From NCBI GenBank assembly GCA_001632435.1, contig KV424038.1, positions 30,544-94,543 on the forward strand: 64,000 nucleotides of DNA, in the 5' to 3' direction. This stretch comes from Calocera cornea HHB12733. Its lineage: Eukaryota; Basidiomycota; Dacrymycetes; Dacrymycetales; Dacrymycetaceae. The position numbers were made by a program, and so were the translations under genes. Below the pieces are notes generated by a model. It was not told where the DNA came from, ran no database searches, and saw nothing but the letters and a program-made list of their open reading frames with translations. Positions 1 to 11,629 of the stretch are shown one piece after another; the stretch's first letter is position 1; the number at the start of each line of letters is the position of its first letter.

Positions 1-1821
1 TCTTCTTTGCCAGCTACAGCCTCACCATTCAGAGCAATCGGAGCGCTTTTCCGTCGCCTTGTTGTATCTTTCCAGAGACACCCACTGTTCCGCGAGATTC
101 AGGCTTGACTATTGCGTGGGAGCCTCTGGCAGATTTCGGACTTCTTAAGGCCTCGTGGGACATGACAGCCAAGGCAACCTTCTCGCTCCCTGAATTCTTC
201 TCCTGCCTTAGCATCGTCGATGTTGGGAACTGCCGAGGCCTTGTGGTGGATAGCTGTCGGGCTCTATCAACTAGTCCCTTCGCCCCGGGTCGCACGGCCT
301 CGGGCGTTCGCTGACCGATCTGCTGAAATAATTCGGTATCTTCTGGACCAATAGCTGACAGTTCGGCCCAAGCAATGACGTGGAGCTGACTGGGATGGTG
401 GCAGATTCCGAGTTGGACAAATTTTCGATGATAAAGGGTTCGTTTTTCAAGAAGGTGGTCATGAGACGGTTCGCTCACAGATTAGCTAGGGTTGGAGGCT
501 GAGTGGCGGAAGACCGCGCAACTTCGACAAAGGATGTTTGCCTCCTGACTGGAACGTTCTGGAGGGACAGGTGGGTATTGTACGTCCAAACGTGCGTGGC
601 CCGCTTGTCGGACCGGTCGTCTACATCTCTTCCTCCTGATCGTCCCGAGGTGCTGCGGACGACAGTCAGAATAGGAATGACTGCTTTCTCACCGACGGCG
701 TGTGAGCGGCTCGCTTGCAGCACAGAGGTGAAGGTGGAGCTACTTGCGGACACTGGATGGATTAGACCACTCCTGCGTTCGGGCTCACGCCTTCCGCCCT
801 CACAAGGCGCTAGGCGCACCGCAGTCACCTCGTAGACCGATGAAGAAAGTGACATTAGATCCATTAGGCCATTATCGTAGATTATCAGACGCCACTAGTG
901 GTATGATGCAATGAGACCCTAGAGAGAGAAGAAATAGACTTTCACACCCGTCGGTACCGATAACGGTCAATGCGTGACCGCCGTCGACAATCATTCGTGA
1001 CCACCGACAAATGCAGCAAGGAGGAGCCACCGCCAGGGTGTCGGACGCGCGCGCTCCACCGCGCACCCGTGCTGTCCCGCAGGCAGCAGACCACGGGCAG
1101 CGAGACCGAAGGTCCATCGAACATATGACCGAAGAAGACGTAAGTCGCAGGGTTGCCGAAGCCGGCGGCGTCGGCGAACACGGGGAAGGCGGAGAAGATG
1201 TGCCCGGCCGCAGGCCATGGTGTGCCTTGCCCTGTGCGGTGTGAACTGCGAGCTCTACGTCACTCGCTAGGGCTTCCCCATCCCCAGTGATGGACCCGTC
1301 AGCAGGGCACGATCGCTGGTATCTTGCAGGTGGACTGGCCATTGCGGAGCGGGGTGTCGCAGGGATGGCCACAGTTTGGGCGCTATGGATTGCAACCGTG
1401 ACAATGGGGGGCGGCTGTTCTTTCATCACAATGTCGCTTGGCTTGTTCTTTCCCTCCTGTGGTCTTTGTATGGCCTCAGTGGCTATTTGGTGTCCAGTTG
1501 ACCACAGCAGATCGGATGAGAAGACGTTGTGACAGACCGCAATCCACTGGGAAAGGTCACTGTGCGGTATGACGTGCAGCCATGCGTCAAGGAGGCGTTT
1601 GCCTGCTTGTCACCGCGATGGGCCAGGCAAGTTCGAACCAGAAGAAGGCATCGCTGATCATTGGGGCAGCCACCAGAATGACATGTGGCAGCGGCACGTA
1701 ATGTATCGCGGGCGAACTACAATCGCATTCGGTGCGTTATGGCCTCGATTCGAATTCTAGAGGCAGCGGTTGATTGCGGCGAGCCCACCAGTGGTGGTCC
1801 ATCAAGCAGAACGAATGAGCT

Positions 1822-2382
1822 GCGCATCCCCCGACCCACCGGGCGAAGGAAGCACGCTTCTCCATTGTCCCCCGCTCCTTCTGCGCCGCTCTCGCCCATC
1901 AAGGGAGAGTCGCGCCAAGCGAAGACAGCGATGACCTTGCAGCATTCAACATCGGCGCAGGGAGCGATTGGTCGTTGTACATACCCCGATCGGCCCGGAT
2001 CGGGGTATAGAATGTTGAGCAGCCTGGCAGATCCTCGAACTGGTGGGCCGTTCGGCGCCCGCGATTGGTTGGAGCCTCGCACTTGCCCGATGTCAGGCTC
2101 GATCCCGGCAGCGGGTTAAGAATCATGTCGCATGACCCGGCTGCTTGTTCGCACATTCTGGTGGGCGGTTCGGTGCATGACGTTTCCGCATTGCACGGAC
2201 AGCGCTCACGTACTGTATTCGAAGGTGATCTCAAGGTTGAACCCGCCTGCGCAGGCCCTGTCGCACGACCATATACCGCATGCCCGCATGCCCCCTACCC
2301 GACCCGGCAAGCCGGTAACCCAGCGCTTCCCCATTGTACCCCCACTCGTTCTGCGGGGGTCTCGCCCATCAGGGGAGGGCCG
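1822..2382 (+). repeat. Two diverged direct copies of a ~90 bp repeat
   Basis: A segment at about 1822-1911 and one at about 2285-2382 align over their length in the same orientation, sharing blocks such as CCATTGT followed by a C-run and TCTCGCCCATCA followed by GGGAG. The copies differ by scattered substitutions and small indels. They look like old copies of an interspersed repeat; no coding capacity is evident. Confidence 0.6.
1981..2008. repeat. Perfect 11-bp inverted repeat (hairpin)
   Basis: ATACCCCGATC at 1981-1991 is followed after a 6-nt spacer by its exact reverse complement at 1998-2008. It lies between the two copies of the ~90 bp repeat. A function is not evident; it could be a remnant of a mobile-element end. 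Confidence 0.7.
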
Positions 2383-2484
2383 AGCCGGCCGCGATGATCG
2401 CCGTGGGGACTTCGAAATTGGCCGGCGGATCGCCTGTAGGGTGTAGGGCATGACTGGGTGGGTTGGCCCGCATCGTCCGTGCAG

Positions 2485-2765
2485 TCGGGAGTAGGGGATG
2501 GGTTGGCCGTTCCGTTGGAATAAGCACGTTCCGTCGATCTTGGCTGCATTGGACAGGTGCCGACGCGCCGGCGTTGGTGGTAAGGACGTTATGGGATTAG
2601 GGGACGGATCATCTTGCACTGGAACACGCTCGGCACGTCGATCTTGGCCCCAGATTAGGTGAGAGTTGAGGAGGCAGTGGGTTCAGGGGACGGGAACGCC
2701 CCCTGCCCCGGGGCGTGTTCGATCCATCGAAGTTGGCAGCCGTTGGAAGGCGCCGACCGCCCGAG
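2485..2765 (+). repeat. Three degenerate tandem units of ~100 bp
   Basis: Three successive segments starting near 2488, 2598 and 2683 each carry a TAGGGGA/TCAGGGGA block, then a CACG/CGTG block, then a variant of TCGATCTTGGC or TCGAAGTTGGC. Units 1 and 3 also share a GCCGAC block. The units are well diverged, so this is an old tandem array rather than a recent expansion. Confidence 0.5.
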
Positions 2766-3239
2766 GGAGGCGAGTCGAGGGTGGGGTGCGTTTCCCGACT
2801 CGGCACAGGCGGTACAACAATCCCCCCTCTCCCCTCCCCCCCCCGGTCCCAGGGCGTATTCTTCAACGAGCTCGGCCGACACATGCACTTCGAAGTTGAT
2901 CGAGAACACCTTGCTGCATACACGTCGAGGTCCCGTCGCTGGCTGGAGGACGACGGCGGTCGACCTTCCTCCGGACAGGACGGGCGGGGTCCATCAATAG
3001 ATTTTGGTGAGCGCGAATGCGTTCGATAAGTTCGTCCGTCTCGGTCGAGCCCCGCACATCAAGCCCAAGCCTCCTTTGGCCGCTCGGCGCGTATCCACCG
3101 TCCAAAGTGCCGAGCCGCAACTTCCAATGCCCCTCCTCCCAACAGCACCCTGCCATGAGTCTTTCGCCGTCCGAGCGCGTCGTCTGCCGGGAGCCGTCCG
3201 CGATGCGTTCTTGGCATCCATTCTCTTCATCCCGCTGAC

Positions 3240-4212
3240 TCAGGCCTCCTCTTCAACCTCCATCCCCTCCCCGCCCTCCACAACCGTCTCGACCCACCAC
3301 TCTACAAGCCCCAAGCCCGAGCCGGCCGCTGAGCACTGTACCCCGAGTTAGTATTCGATACCGGACCGCGACTGGGCAAGTGGGCGGGGCATAGAACGCA
3401 CCGTGATAGTGTAGGGCGAGCGCCTCTCGTCCTCCTGTTCCTGCTCCTGCTCCTGCTCCTCCGCCGCCGCACCTGGTGTGCCCGGCAAGGCAGAAGCTGC
3501 CTTCTTCCCGACGGGCCCCTTCCACGGCTCCTCCTCCCAGAACGCATCCCCATGCACACAGCACCGAATCTTTGCTCCCACATCAATCGTAAACCTCTCC
3601 TCCTTCGGGACGTCGAACGGGTCCTGCCCCTCCGCGAGCGTCGGCGCCCAGAAGAACGTCTTCTCCGCCGGGTCGTACGCGCTGGGGGTGGGCAGCAGGT
3701 GGGCGGGGATGTGCAGGGAGGAGAAGAAGCCGAGCGTTACTTGCACGTGGGTTGGGGTGCTGGATTTCACCTCGCCCACGAAGACCTCGCCGACGAAGGG
3801 CCGGAAGACGACCATGCGGAAGGTCACTGGCCGCATCAGGAGCCCCGTCAGCACCCCACCGCAAGTAGCAAGGAAAGAGCCGCGCGCACATTTATGCCAC
3901 AAGCACCCGTCCCCGAACCTCACCTTGCCCTCGCTGCACTCGACCACGTCAAACAGCACCACACACAGCCCAACATCGTGCAGCACCTTGTTGGCGTACT
4001 TTTTGTTGATCTCCCGTGTCAGGGCCGCGATCGGGTCTAGCGCAAAGTCTTGCGGGTGCAGGGGGACAGTGTCCTACGTCAGGGTGAGCGCTTAGTCCGG
4101 GGGGTGCATGGGGCAGGGCAGGAGGGTGGCGAGGGGTGGGAAGTGGCGCGGTGTGGGAGGGAGGGAGGGGGGCAAGTGGAGGACGCACCTTGAGTCTTGC
4201 GAGGATGAACAT
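3240..4212 (-). CDS. RPC25: DNA-directed RNA polymerase III subunit RPC8 (Rpc25)
   Basis: Small stalk subunit of RNA polymerase III, which with Rpc17 forms the initiation stalk that transcribes tRNA and 5S rRNA genes in the nucleus. Exons on the minus strand: 4189-4212, 3890-4073, 3402-3826 and 3240-3335; all phases agree and give 242 residues, near the usual family length. The start MFILARLK is typical of the family. The SHS2-like N-terminal half contains KYANKVLHDVGLCVVLFDV, and the OB-fold half follows FRMVVFRPFVGEV. The last exon supplies the conserved C-terminal GLGLVEWW, which is missed if the third intron is read through. A Glu-Gln run precedes this exon. It is divergent from the aminotransferase gene, with about 0.8 kb between the two starts. 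Confidence 0.92.
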
Positions 4213-5005
4213 GATGCTTCCAAGGGGGGGTATCCGAATCCAGCAGTCACCCAGTCACCCAGCACGCGTGGTATGTAGGCAGGCCGGAGCTGGAGGTGGA
4301 CGGGGAACGAGGCGGCCCGCCAAGGCAGGTGGAGCAGCGGCTGCGGGCTCGCTGGGGTGGGCGGGCGAGTACTAGTGCGAGCGGGCTGTCACGGGCCCTC
4401 CGCCAGGCTTCGGGTGAACGAGGGTTCGCGTGCAGTCTGGCTGATTTCGGTGCTCAGGTGTGGCAGGTGTGGCAGGTGTGGCAGGTGTGGGCCGTTCTCC
4501 ACCTCCGCCGGTGGGTATAAGGTAGGGCGAACGCAATGGCGAAAAAGTGAATGTCACGGTGGCGGCGCGCTCGGCCCTGGCCGGAAAAGGGAATCTCCTG
4601 CCCCAGGGCCCGTTGTCGGGCGAACACAAAGTGGAGGCTCGGTCCCGGGGAACGCTCGCTGGGGCCGTGGGCGTGCCATCCGCTCTCGCTGGATCCCCGG
4701 GGGGTTGTTATATACCGGGCGAGTCACGTGTAGCCGCCAGCCCTCGACTCTGAAGCGAAACTGAACGGCCGAGTGGGAGGTGTCTGTGTTGCAGGTGCAC
4801 TAGGCCCATTGCACCCCCGTTCGAGCGGCCGCAGATCCAGATCGCCGTGGGAGGTCCGGTCCATATGTCCACTCGCACTCGCACTCGCCTCGCAGCCTCC
4901 CTCCGACCCCGCACCCCCTTCTTCCTCCTACCACGCACCTCTTCCCTCCCTGCCCCCGCCCCAGCCGTCGTTGCACCCCGTTGCACACACACACTCACAC
5001 GCACA
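4213..5005. promoter_or_regulatory. Divergent promoter region RPC25 / AGX1
   Basis: This gap lies between two divergent starts. It contains a 9-bp tandem repeat (4455-4490), a TATATA stretch near 4708-4713 and one TCACGTG box at 4724-4730. TCACGTG is the Cbf1-type E-box in yeasts; its use here is inference. The tract just before the aminotransferase start is rich in C/T and CA repeats, as is common upstream of basidiomycete genes. Confidence 0.4.
4455..4490 (+). repeat. Four perfect copies of CAGGTGTGG
   Basis: The 9-bp unit CAGGTGTGG is repeated four times without interruption inside the intergenic region shared by RPC25 and the aminotransferase gene. Copy number could vary between strains. 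Confidence 0.85.
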
Positions 5006-6496
5006 ATGTCCACATTCCACCAGGTATGTTTCCCCCCCACACCGTTGTATGCGCATACATGACCTCACACGCATACAGGAAGCGCACAAGTACGTCCATT
5101 CCCCATCCTCCCCTTCTCCCCACTAACCTCGCCCGCTCCCCAGGCTACTCGTGTACGTCCCCCCCTCTTCCCCTCCTGTATGACCGCCCAAGCTAACAGC
5201 GAGCAGCATCCCCGGCCCGATCGAGGTGACAGATGAGGTGCTGTACGCGAACGCCCGCCCCCCCTTGGCCCACACCGGCGCCGACTTCATCCCCATCTTC
5301 GGCGACTGCCTCAGGATGATGCGGTGCGTCTCCCTCCCTGCTAACTTCATGTAACGCGGGCAGGCGCTGATGAGGCCGGCGTAGTGATGTGCTCTACACG
5401 AAGGAGGGGCAGCCGTTCCTCGTCGCCGGGTCCGGCACGCTCGGCTGGGACATGGTCCGTTCTCTCTGTGCAGCACTCTGTGCAGAGGGCTGACAGGCCA
5501 ACAGGTCGCGAGCAACCTCATCGAGGCAGGCGAGTCCGCGCTTGTGCTCAACACGGGCTACTTCGGGGACTCCTTCGCCGAGTGGTGCGTCCCGTTCAGA
5601 CCGCATGTGGAGGTGCCGTGCTAACCCGCCGCAGCCTCGAGACGTACGGCGCCAAGGTGGACGTGATCCGCGCTGCGATCGGGGGTGCCGTCCCGCAAGC
5701 GGAGATCGAGGCGGCGCTCAAGGCGAAGAAGTACAAGCTGCTGACCTTCACGCACGTCGACACCTCCACCGGCGTCCTCTCGGACGCAAAGATGATCGGC
5801 GACGTCGTCCGCGCCGTCTCCCCCGACACGCTCGTCATCCTCGACGGCGTGTGCGCGGTCGCGAGCGAGGAGATCCGCTTCGACGACTGGGGCATCGACG
5901 TCGTCGTGTCCGCCAGCCAGAAGGGGCTCGGCGCCCCGCCCGGCCTGAGCGTCGTCATGGCCTCGCAGCGCGCGATCAGCACCTTCCAAAACCGCAAGGT
6001 GCCCGTGAGCAGCTACTACGCCTCGTGGAAGAAGTGGCTGCCGGTGATGCAGGCGTACGAGAAGGGCCTCCCGGCGTACTTCGCCACCCCGCCCGTCAAC
6101 CTCGTCCAGGCGTTCCACACCACCCTCACAGCGATCACCAAGGGCACGCCCTCGCTCGAGAAGCGGCTGGCGATGCACAAGGCCGCCTCGGCCCGCGTCA
6201 AGGGCGCCATGACGGACATGGGGCTCGAGCTGCTCACTCTCGACCCGTACTACAGCGCCAACGGCATGAGCGCGATCAAGTACCCCGCAGGCGTCAAGAT
6301 GACCGACCTGATCCCGCGCCTCGTCAAGAAGAACATCGTCGTCACCGGCGGCCTGCACAAGGACGTCAAGGACACCTACTTCCGCATCGGCCACATGGGC
6401 ACCACCGTCGTCAACCCCGAGCGGGGCGACATCGACCGCGTCATCTCGGGTGTCAAGGAGGCGCTTGGCGAGGCCGGCTACAAGGGCAACCTGTAA
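5006..6496 (+). CDS. AGX1: Alanine-glyoxylate aminotransferase (class V, PLP)
   Basis: Transfers the amino group of alanine to glyoxylate to give glycine and pyruvate. Seven exons join in phase to 388 residues: 5006-5023, 5079-5089, 5144-5152, 5207-5323, 5385-5454, 5505-5584 and 5635-6496. Exons 2 and 3 are only 11 and 9 nt, but together they restore the family sequence HKLLVIPGPIEVTDEVLYAN. The PLP-binding lysine lies in SASQKGLGAPPG, and SGTLGWDMVASNL binds the cofactor phosphate. Length is normal for the family. The C-terminus ends GNL, not a clear peroxisomal PTS1, and no N-terminal presequence is seen, so a cytosolic enzyme is likely. Intron 5 uses a GTCCGT donor. The gene converges on MET5, with 269 bp between stops. 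Confidence 0.93.
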
Positions 6497-6765
6497 TCTA
6501 GAAACGAAATAGCGTGTACGTAGATCATATGGACCTACAGAACAACGAGGAACTCAAAACGGATGTGCACTGAACTGTAGCCCGCTATGGACCGTAGCAA
6601 TGCAACGCAGGACGCATCGCGATTTGTACCACCACAATCTCAATATATATTGGATATAAAATGCGAATAAATTGTGCCTCTACTCGTACACAACGGGGTG
6701 AATTTTTTCTGGGGATACCTTGGTGAAAGACGGTGGACGAGCTCTAGAGATGCTGCAGGTCCTGA

Positions 6766-9700
6766 TTACATGTTGCCCCCCATCCCTTCGTACCACTCCT
6801 TGCCGGACGTTACGGGGCTGATGTAGCCGGCGCGGATCGTCCAGTCGCCGAACCGCTCGCCCGGGTTGCGCTCCAGCGCATAGCGCTTGATCATAGGCTT
6901 GAGAATAGCCAAAATCTCCGGCTCAGACACGGTTTCTACATGCAGTGTCAGGGCTGATCATGCCGTCTTCGCTATAAAGACGCGCTCACCCCGGTAGATC
7001 TTGTTCAGCCGCTGGCCATAGAAGCCCCCGCCCAGAAGCATCATGTACGACCCTGGGGCCTTGCCGACGAAGGCGACCTCGGCGGCGTACGGCCGGGCGC
7101 ATCCGTTCGGGCAGCCCGTCATGCGCATCACAATCTCATCATTCCGCAGGCCGGCCTCCTCGCAGAACTTCTCCACCTTGTCGATCAGCACGGGGAGATA
7201 CCGCTCCGACTCGGCCATGGCCAGCCCTGAGCAGATTGATCAGCATTGCGGAACAAACCGAAGCGGTGTTGGGAAGCTTACCGCATGTGGGGAACGCGAC
7301 GCAGGCGGAAGACGACAGACGCAGCCCAGTGTACTGGATGTTGTCCAGCTTGTACTTGGCTAGCAGCTTCTTCATCTCCGGCAGATCCTTCTCGTCCACC
7401 TCGGCGAGGATCAAGTGCTGGTTGGCGGTCAGGCGGAAAGTGCCCTTGTGCACCTTTGCAATATCCACCAATCCGGTCTTGTACGGCTTGCCAGGCTCGT
7501 CCTGCACACGCCCGTTCTCGACGAACATGGTAAAGTTCCACTTGCCGTCCATGCTCTGCTTCCAGCCCCACTGGTCGAGGTTGTTCTCGAATGAGTACGG
7601 CCGTGCAGGCTCGAGGTCATGTCCAAGCAGCTTCTCGACCTCCTTCTTGAACACGTCGAGTCCCATGCGGTCGATCGTGTACTTTAACCGGGCGTTCTTG
7701 CGATCCTGCCGGTTCCCGTTGTCCCGCTGGACCAGCATCACCTTCTCACAAAACAGATGCGCTTCCTCGGGCTTCACGAAGCCGATAACGTCGCCGAGGC
7801 GCGGGTACGTCTTCTTGTTCGAGTGGGTGACACCCATACCGCCGCCGATGCTGACATTGTACCCGGCGAGATGGCCCTTCTCGTCGGCGATGGCGATCAG
7901 CCCGACGTCGTTGCAGAAGACGTCGACGTCGTTGTTCGGCGGGATAGCAATCGCAATCTTGAACTTGCGCGGGAGGTAGTACGGCCCGTAGAGCGGCTCC
8001 ATGTCCTTGACGGCGTTACCGGCAACCTGCTTCTTGTCGAGCCAGATCTCGTGGTATGCAGACGTGCGGGGCATGAGGTGCTCGCTGATCTTCTTCGAGA
8101 GTGCGTACGTCTCGGCGTGCAGGGTGCTCAGTGCCGGCAGGGCAGAGCACAAAACGCCACGGTTGACATCCCCACACGCCGCGATGGTGTCGAGCAGCGC
8201 GCGGTTGATAGCCTGCACGGCGGGCTTGAGGTGCCGCTTGATAACGCCGTGGAACTGGAACGTCTGCCTTGTCGTAAGCTTAAACGTGCCGTTCCCGTGC
8301 TCGTCCGCGATCTGGGAGATGGCCCGCCACTGCTCGGGCCTGCACACGCCCCCGGGCATCCGCACGCGGATCATGAACGCGTAGGCGGGCTCGAGCCCGG
8401 CGTCCTTGCGCTCGTCGCGGATATCGCGGTCGTCCTGCTCGTAAATGCCGTGGAACTTTGTGAGCTGCCCGTCGGAGGGCGCGAGCGCGCCGGTGGTCGT
8501 GTCCCGCAGGCCCTCGGCGATCGACCCCCGCAGGTAGTTGCTCGCAATCTTGATGTACTCGTTCGTGATCGGCTCGGGCTCAGCCTCGAGCACCTCTACG
8601 TCGCCGACGCCGAGCGCGCGCCACAGCAGCGGCTCCCACGCCCTGTACCCGGTCTCGGGTCCGTCCGCGTCCTGGTCGTCGCCGAGCCCGAGGTCGACGA
8701 CGCGGGTCGCGCCGAGGGCCTCGAGCCGGCCGTCCAGGTCCTTCCCGGGCTTGTTGTAGTAGTGCGCGTCCTCGGCGCGCGGCCAGTAGTGGCTGTCGCC
8801 CATGCCGAACACGGCGTACCTGAGCTCGTCGAGCGGCTTCTTCTCCCCGCCCGCGCTCTGCGAGAGCACAGCGCTGAGCTGCTTGAACGTGTTCCGCCCG
8901 TTCTGGGGCGGCTCGCCCTGCCCCGCGGTAGACGTGACGAAGAGGGTGAAGCCGTCCTTCCGGACGTCGTCGGCCGCCCACTCGGCCCAGGAGAGCTCGT
9001 CCATCGCCCGGAAGCTCGCGGCGAGCCCGCGCGCCCTCGCGCGCCCCGCAAGCCGCTTGGCAACCTTCTCAGCGGCCCCGCCGTCCGAGGCGTACATGAC
9101 GAGCACCCTGGGCCCTTCCAGGCCGCCCAGGAGCGCGTCATACGCCTCCTTCACCCGCTGCTGCCTGGCCCGGAGCAAGTCCTGGCCCAGCGAGCCCACG
9201 AGCGCAGCGGCGATCTGCGGCTGCTCGGCCGCCTCGAGCAGGCTGAGGTGGTTCTGGCGGTCCAGGAACTCGCGCAGGTCAGCCTTGACCGCCTCCGAGT
9301 CGAGCGCGAACGGCTCGCGCTTCGCCGGGTCCCAGCGGTAGAGCGGCCAGTAGCCCGCGTCCACAGCCCGCTTCGTCTCCTTCAGCACGTCCAGCGCGGG
9401 CGCGGCCTCGTCCTCCCCGTAGGGGAGGTAGGCGAGGACGACGGCCGGCCCGGGGTACGCGTCGGCCTCGACGAGCGCCTGGAGGACCTGCGCGTACGAG
9501 CTGTACACGGCGACAGAGGCGACGTAGACGTCCCCGCGGTTGAGCGCGTACAGGCCCGCGTCCTTCTTGCGCCGCTCTGGGTCGCCCGCGGCGCGAGACG
9601 AGTACGGGGCCGTGTCGAGCAGGAGGAGGTTGACGTTCGCGCCCGACGCGAGCAGGTGGTGCAGGCCCGAGCGGCCGAGGTCGTAGCTCCACGTGTCCGA

Positions 9701-11164
9701 GTTGATGATCCACCTGGACTTGCTGGCGAAGTGTTCTTGGAGGGCCAGCACCTCGTGCGCTGCGGGGTGCAGGCTCGCGCTCGGCAGGGCCTGCAGGGCG
9801 CCGACGATCTGCGCGCCGAGCGCGCCTGCTCCGGGCGACGCCTGCTCCTTCACCCACTGCGCAAGGAGGATGTGCAGGTCATCGGTGACGCCGGTGGTGT
9901 GCTCCTTGCCCTCCCGGAGCAGCGTCTTAACCGCGCGGACGAGCCTCTCGCGCAGCTCCAGCCGCGCCTGCGCCACGCCCAGCGCGTACTCCGGGCGGGC
10001 CGCCTCAGCGCCCTGGGAGGCGATGGTGGCCGGGTCGTTGACCACCTCGAGCCGGTCGGGGAAGACGGTGTCGAGCAGCTGGAGGTAGGTGTGCTCGTGC
10101 TGCGGGACATGCGGCGCGCGCGGGGCCTCGGCGACCAGCGGCTCGCCGTACAGCTTGTTCGGCCCCGCCCCCGCCTCGGCGTCCCGGACGATCTGGGCGA
10201 GCACCTTCTGCCCGTCTTCGGGGGCGATGCGGCCGAGGGTGGCCGAGCTGAGCGTTGGACGGTGCGGGTGCGGGCGGGACTGGAGGGCGGCCACGAGCTC
10301 GAGGTAGAGCGCGCTCCAGCGCTTGGCCCTCTTCTGCGTCTGCTCGAGCACCACCACCCGCCGCACGCTCTCCGGGACAGCGGCGAGCAGCCGGTTAGCC
10401 GGCCAGGGCCGGACGAGCGCCAGGCTGAGCAGGGCCGCGCCCTCGCCTGCGGCGGTGGGGAGCGCGTCGACCAGCGGGGAGAGGGGCGCGCCGAGCGCGA
10501 GGAGGAGCGTGTGCGGCGCGGGGGCGCCGTGGTAGTAGTACGCGGGGAGGGCGTGGTGCACTAGGTTGAGGGTCTGGGCGGCCGCGAGCTGGTAGGCGGC
10601 AAAGAGGGCTTGGAGGGCCGGGTCGTCCGTGCTCTCTTTCCGAGTGCCGTTGCCGGTCGAGTGCCCGTTGACGGGGCGGACGTCGGCGGCGATGAAGGTG
10701 GCGATGCTGTGGGCGCTGAGCTCCTGCACACTGTCCTCCTCGAGGGGCGAGAGGTGCACGAGGTGGAGGACGGCCTTGCGCTCGGTGCGGGCGAGGCGGG
10801 CTGCGAGCAGCTGGTGGTCCTGCGCTTCCTGGGCTGTGGTGGAGTGGAGGGCGAAGGGGAGGGCGGTGGCGAGGGCGAGCGGGGCGGCGAGGTCTGATGC
10901 GGGCGGGAGGAGGAGGGTGAGGACGAGCGGGGTGTGGGCGTACGGCGGGAGGCGGGGGAGGAGGGAGAGTGCGGAGGAGGGCGACGGGCCGAGGAGGAGG
11001 AGGAGGGTGGTGAGCGTGGCTGGGGCCGGGGCGAGCGGCAGGTGGGGGAGCGGGTCGGCCGCGGCGGGGAGGAGGACGATTTGGGCGTCTGTGGCTGCGG
11101 GGAGGGCGGTGACGAGGAGGGTCGATGTGAGGCCGGCGATGCGGGTCACGGCTTGGGCGGCCAT
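6766..11164 (-). CDS. MET5: Sulfite reductase [NADPH] beta subunit (hemoprotein)
   Basis: Reduces sulfite to sulfide in sulfate assimilation, using electrons from the flavoprotein subunit (MET10 type, not in this window). Exons on the minus strand: 7282-11164, 6990-7226 and 6766-6935; phases agree and give 1429 residues, close to yeast Met5. Order: an N-terminal region related to pyruvate-ferredoxin oxidoreductases, a flavodoxin domain from about residue 682 ([10 protein letters not shown]), then the siroheme/4Fe-4S module from about residue 900. The four cluster and siroheme cysteines are in CVAFPTC (about 1288-1294) and CPNGC (about 1333-1337). The first motif ends exactly at exon 1, so the introns interrupt the catalytic region. 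It is divergent from ARP9 with 465 bp between starts. A long plus-strand frame inside exon 1 is a shadow. Confidence 0.95.
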
Positions 11165-11629
11165 TGTGGGCTCGAGGTGGGAAGGGGTGTGCTGCTGGGG
11201 TCACTGCTGTATGCGCTCGTCGCACTCAACTCACTGGACCGCTGCAGGCGTCGGGGAAGCACCGGATCCTAGCTCGCTCGCCCGACTCGCTCTAGCAAAG
11301 GTGTGGGCAACGCAGGAGGGAGAGCAGAGAGTGAGGGACAGTGCACTGTAGCGTACCAGCAGCTCAGGCTGCAGTGAAAAGCTCACCTGCCTTACACTGG
11401 CAGCCATCCAGCTGGATTTCGCCATCGCCTTCAAGTTGCTCCCCGCCGGCCGGCCGACCCTGACGTGCTCCGCTTCCGCCCACCCAATCACACCCCATCA
11501 GCCGCGCGCCACCCACCGGGGCCAGGGATCTCTCGCCACCCGGCCAACGGTCCTCACGCTCCTCCCAGTGCACTGTACTGTTTGTCCCAGACTGCACACG
11601 CCCCGGCATCATCAGACGGCTGACCGCCC

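Larger units (their letters stand above)
1..3239. other. Left-end region with no supported gene
   Basis: Several open frames exist here (for example minus 29-478, minus 475-864, minus 872-1429 and plus 1685-2119), but none resembles a family I recognise, none joins convincingly to another across good splice sites, and they overlap one another on both strands. The part from about 1.8 to 2.9 kb is dominated by degenerate G/C-rich repeats, listed separately. A diverged pseudogene or poorly conserved gene on the minus strand at 29-864 cannot be excluded. Confidence 0.5.

Noticed and set aside
7757..10564. Very long plus-strand open frame (935 codons) opposite MET5
   Set aside because: It is antisense to the well-conserved MET5 exon 1. 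Strong G/C bias at third positions removes stops from the opposite frame, and its translation is an Arg/Val/Glu-rich sequence without domains.
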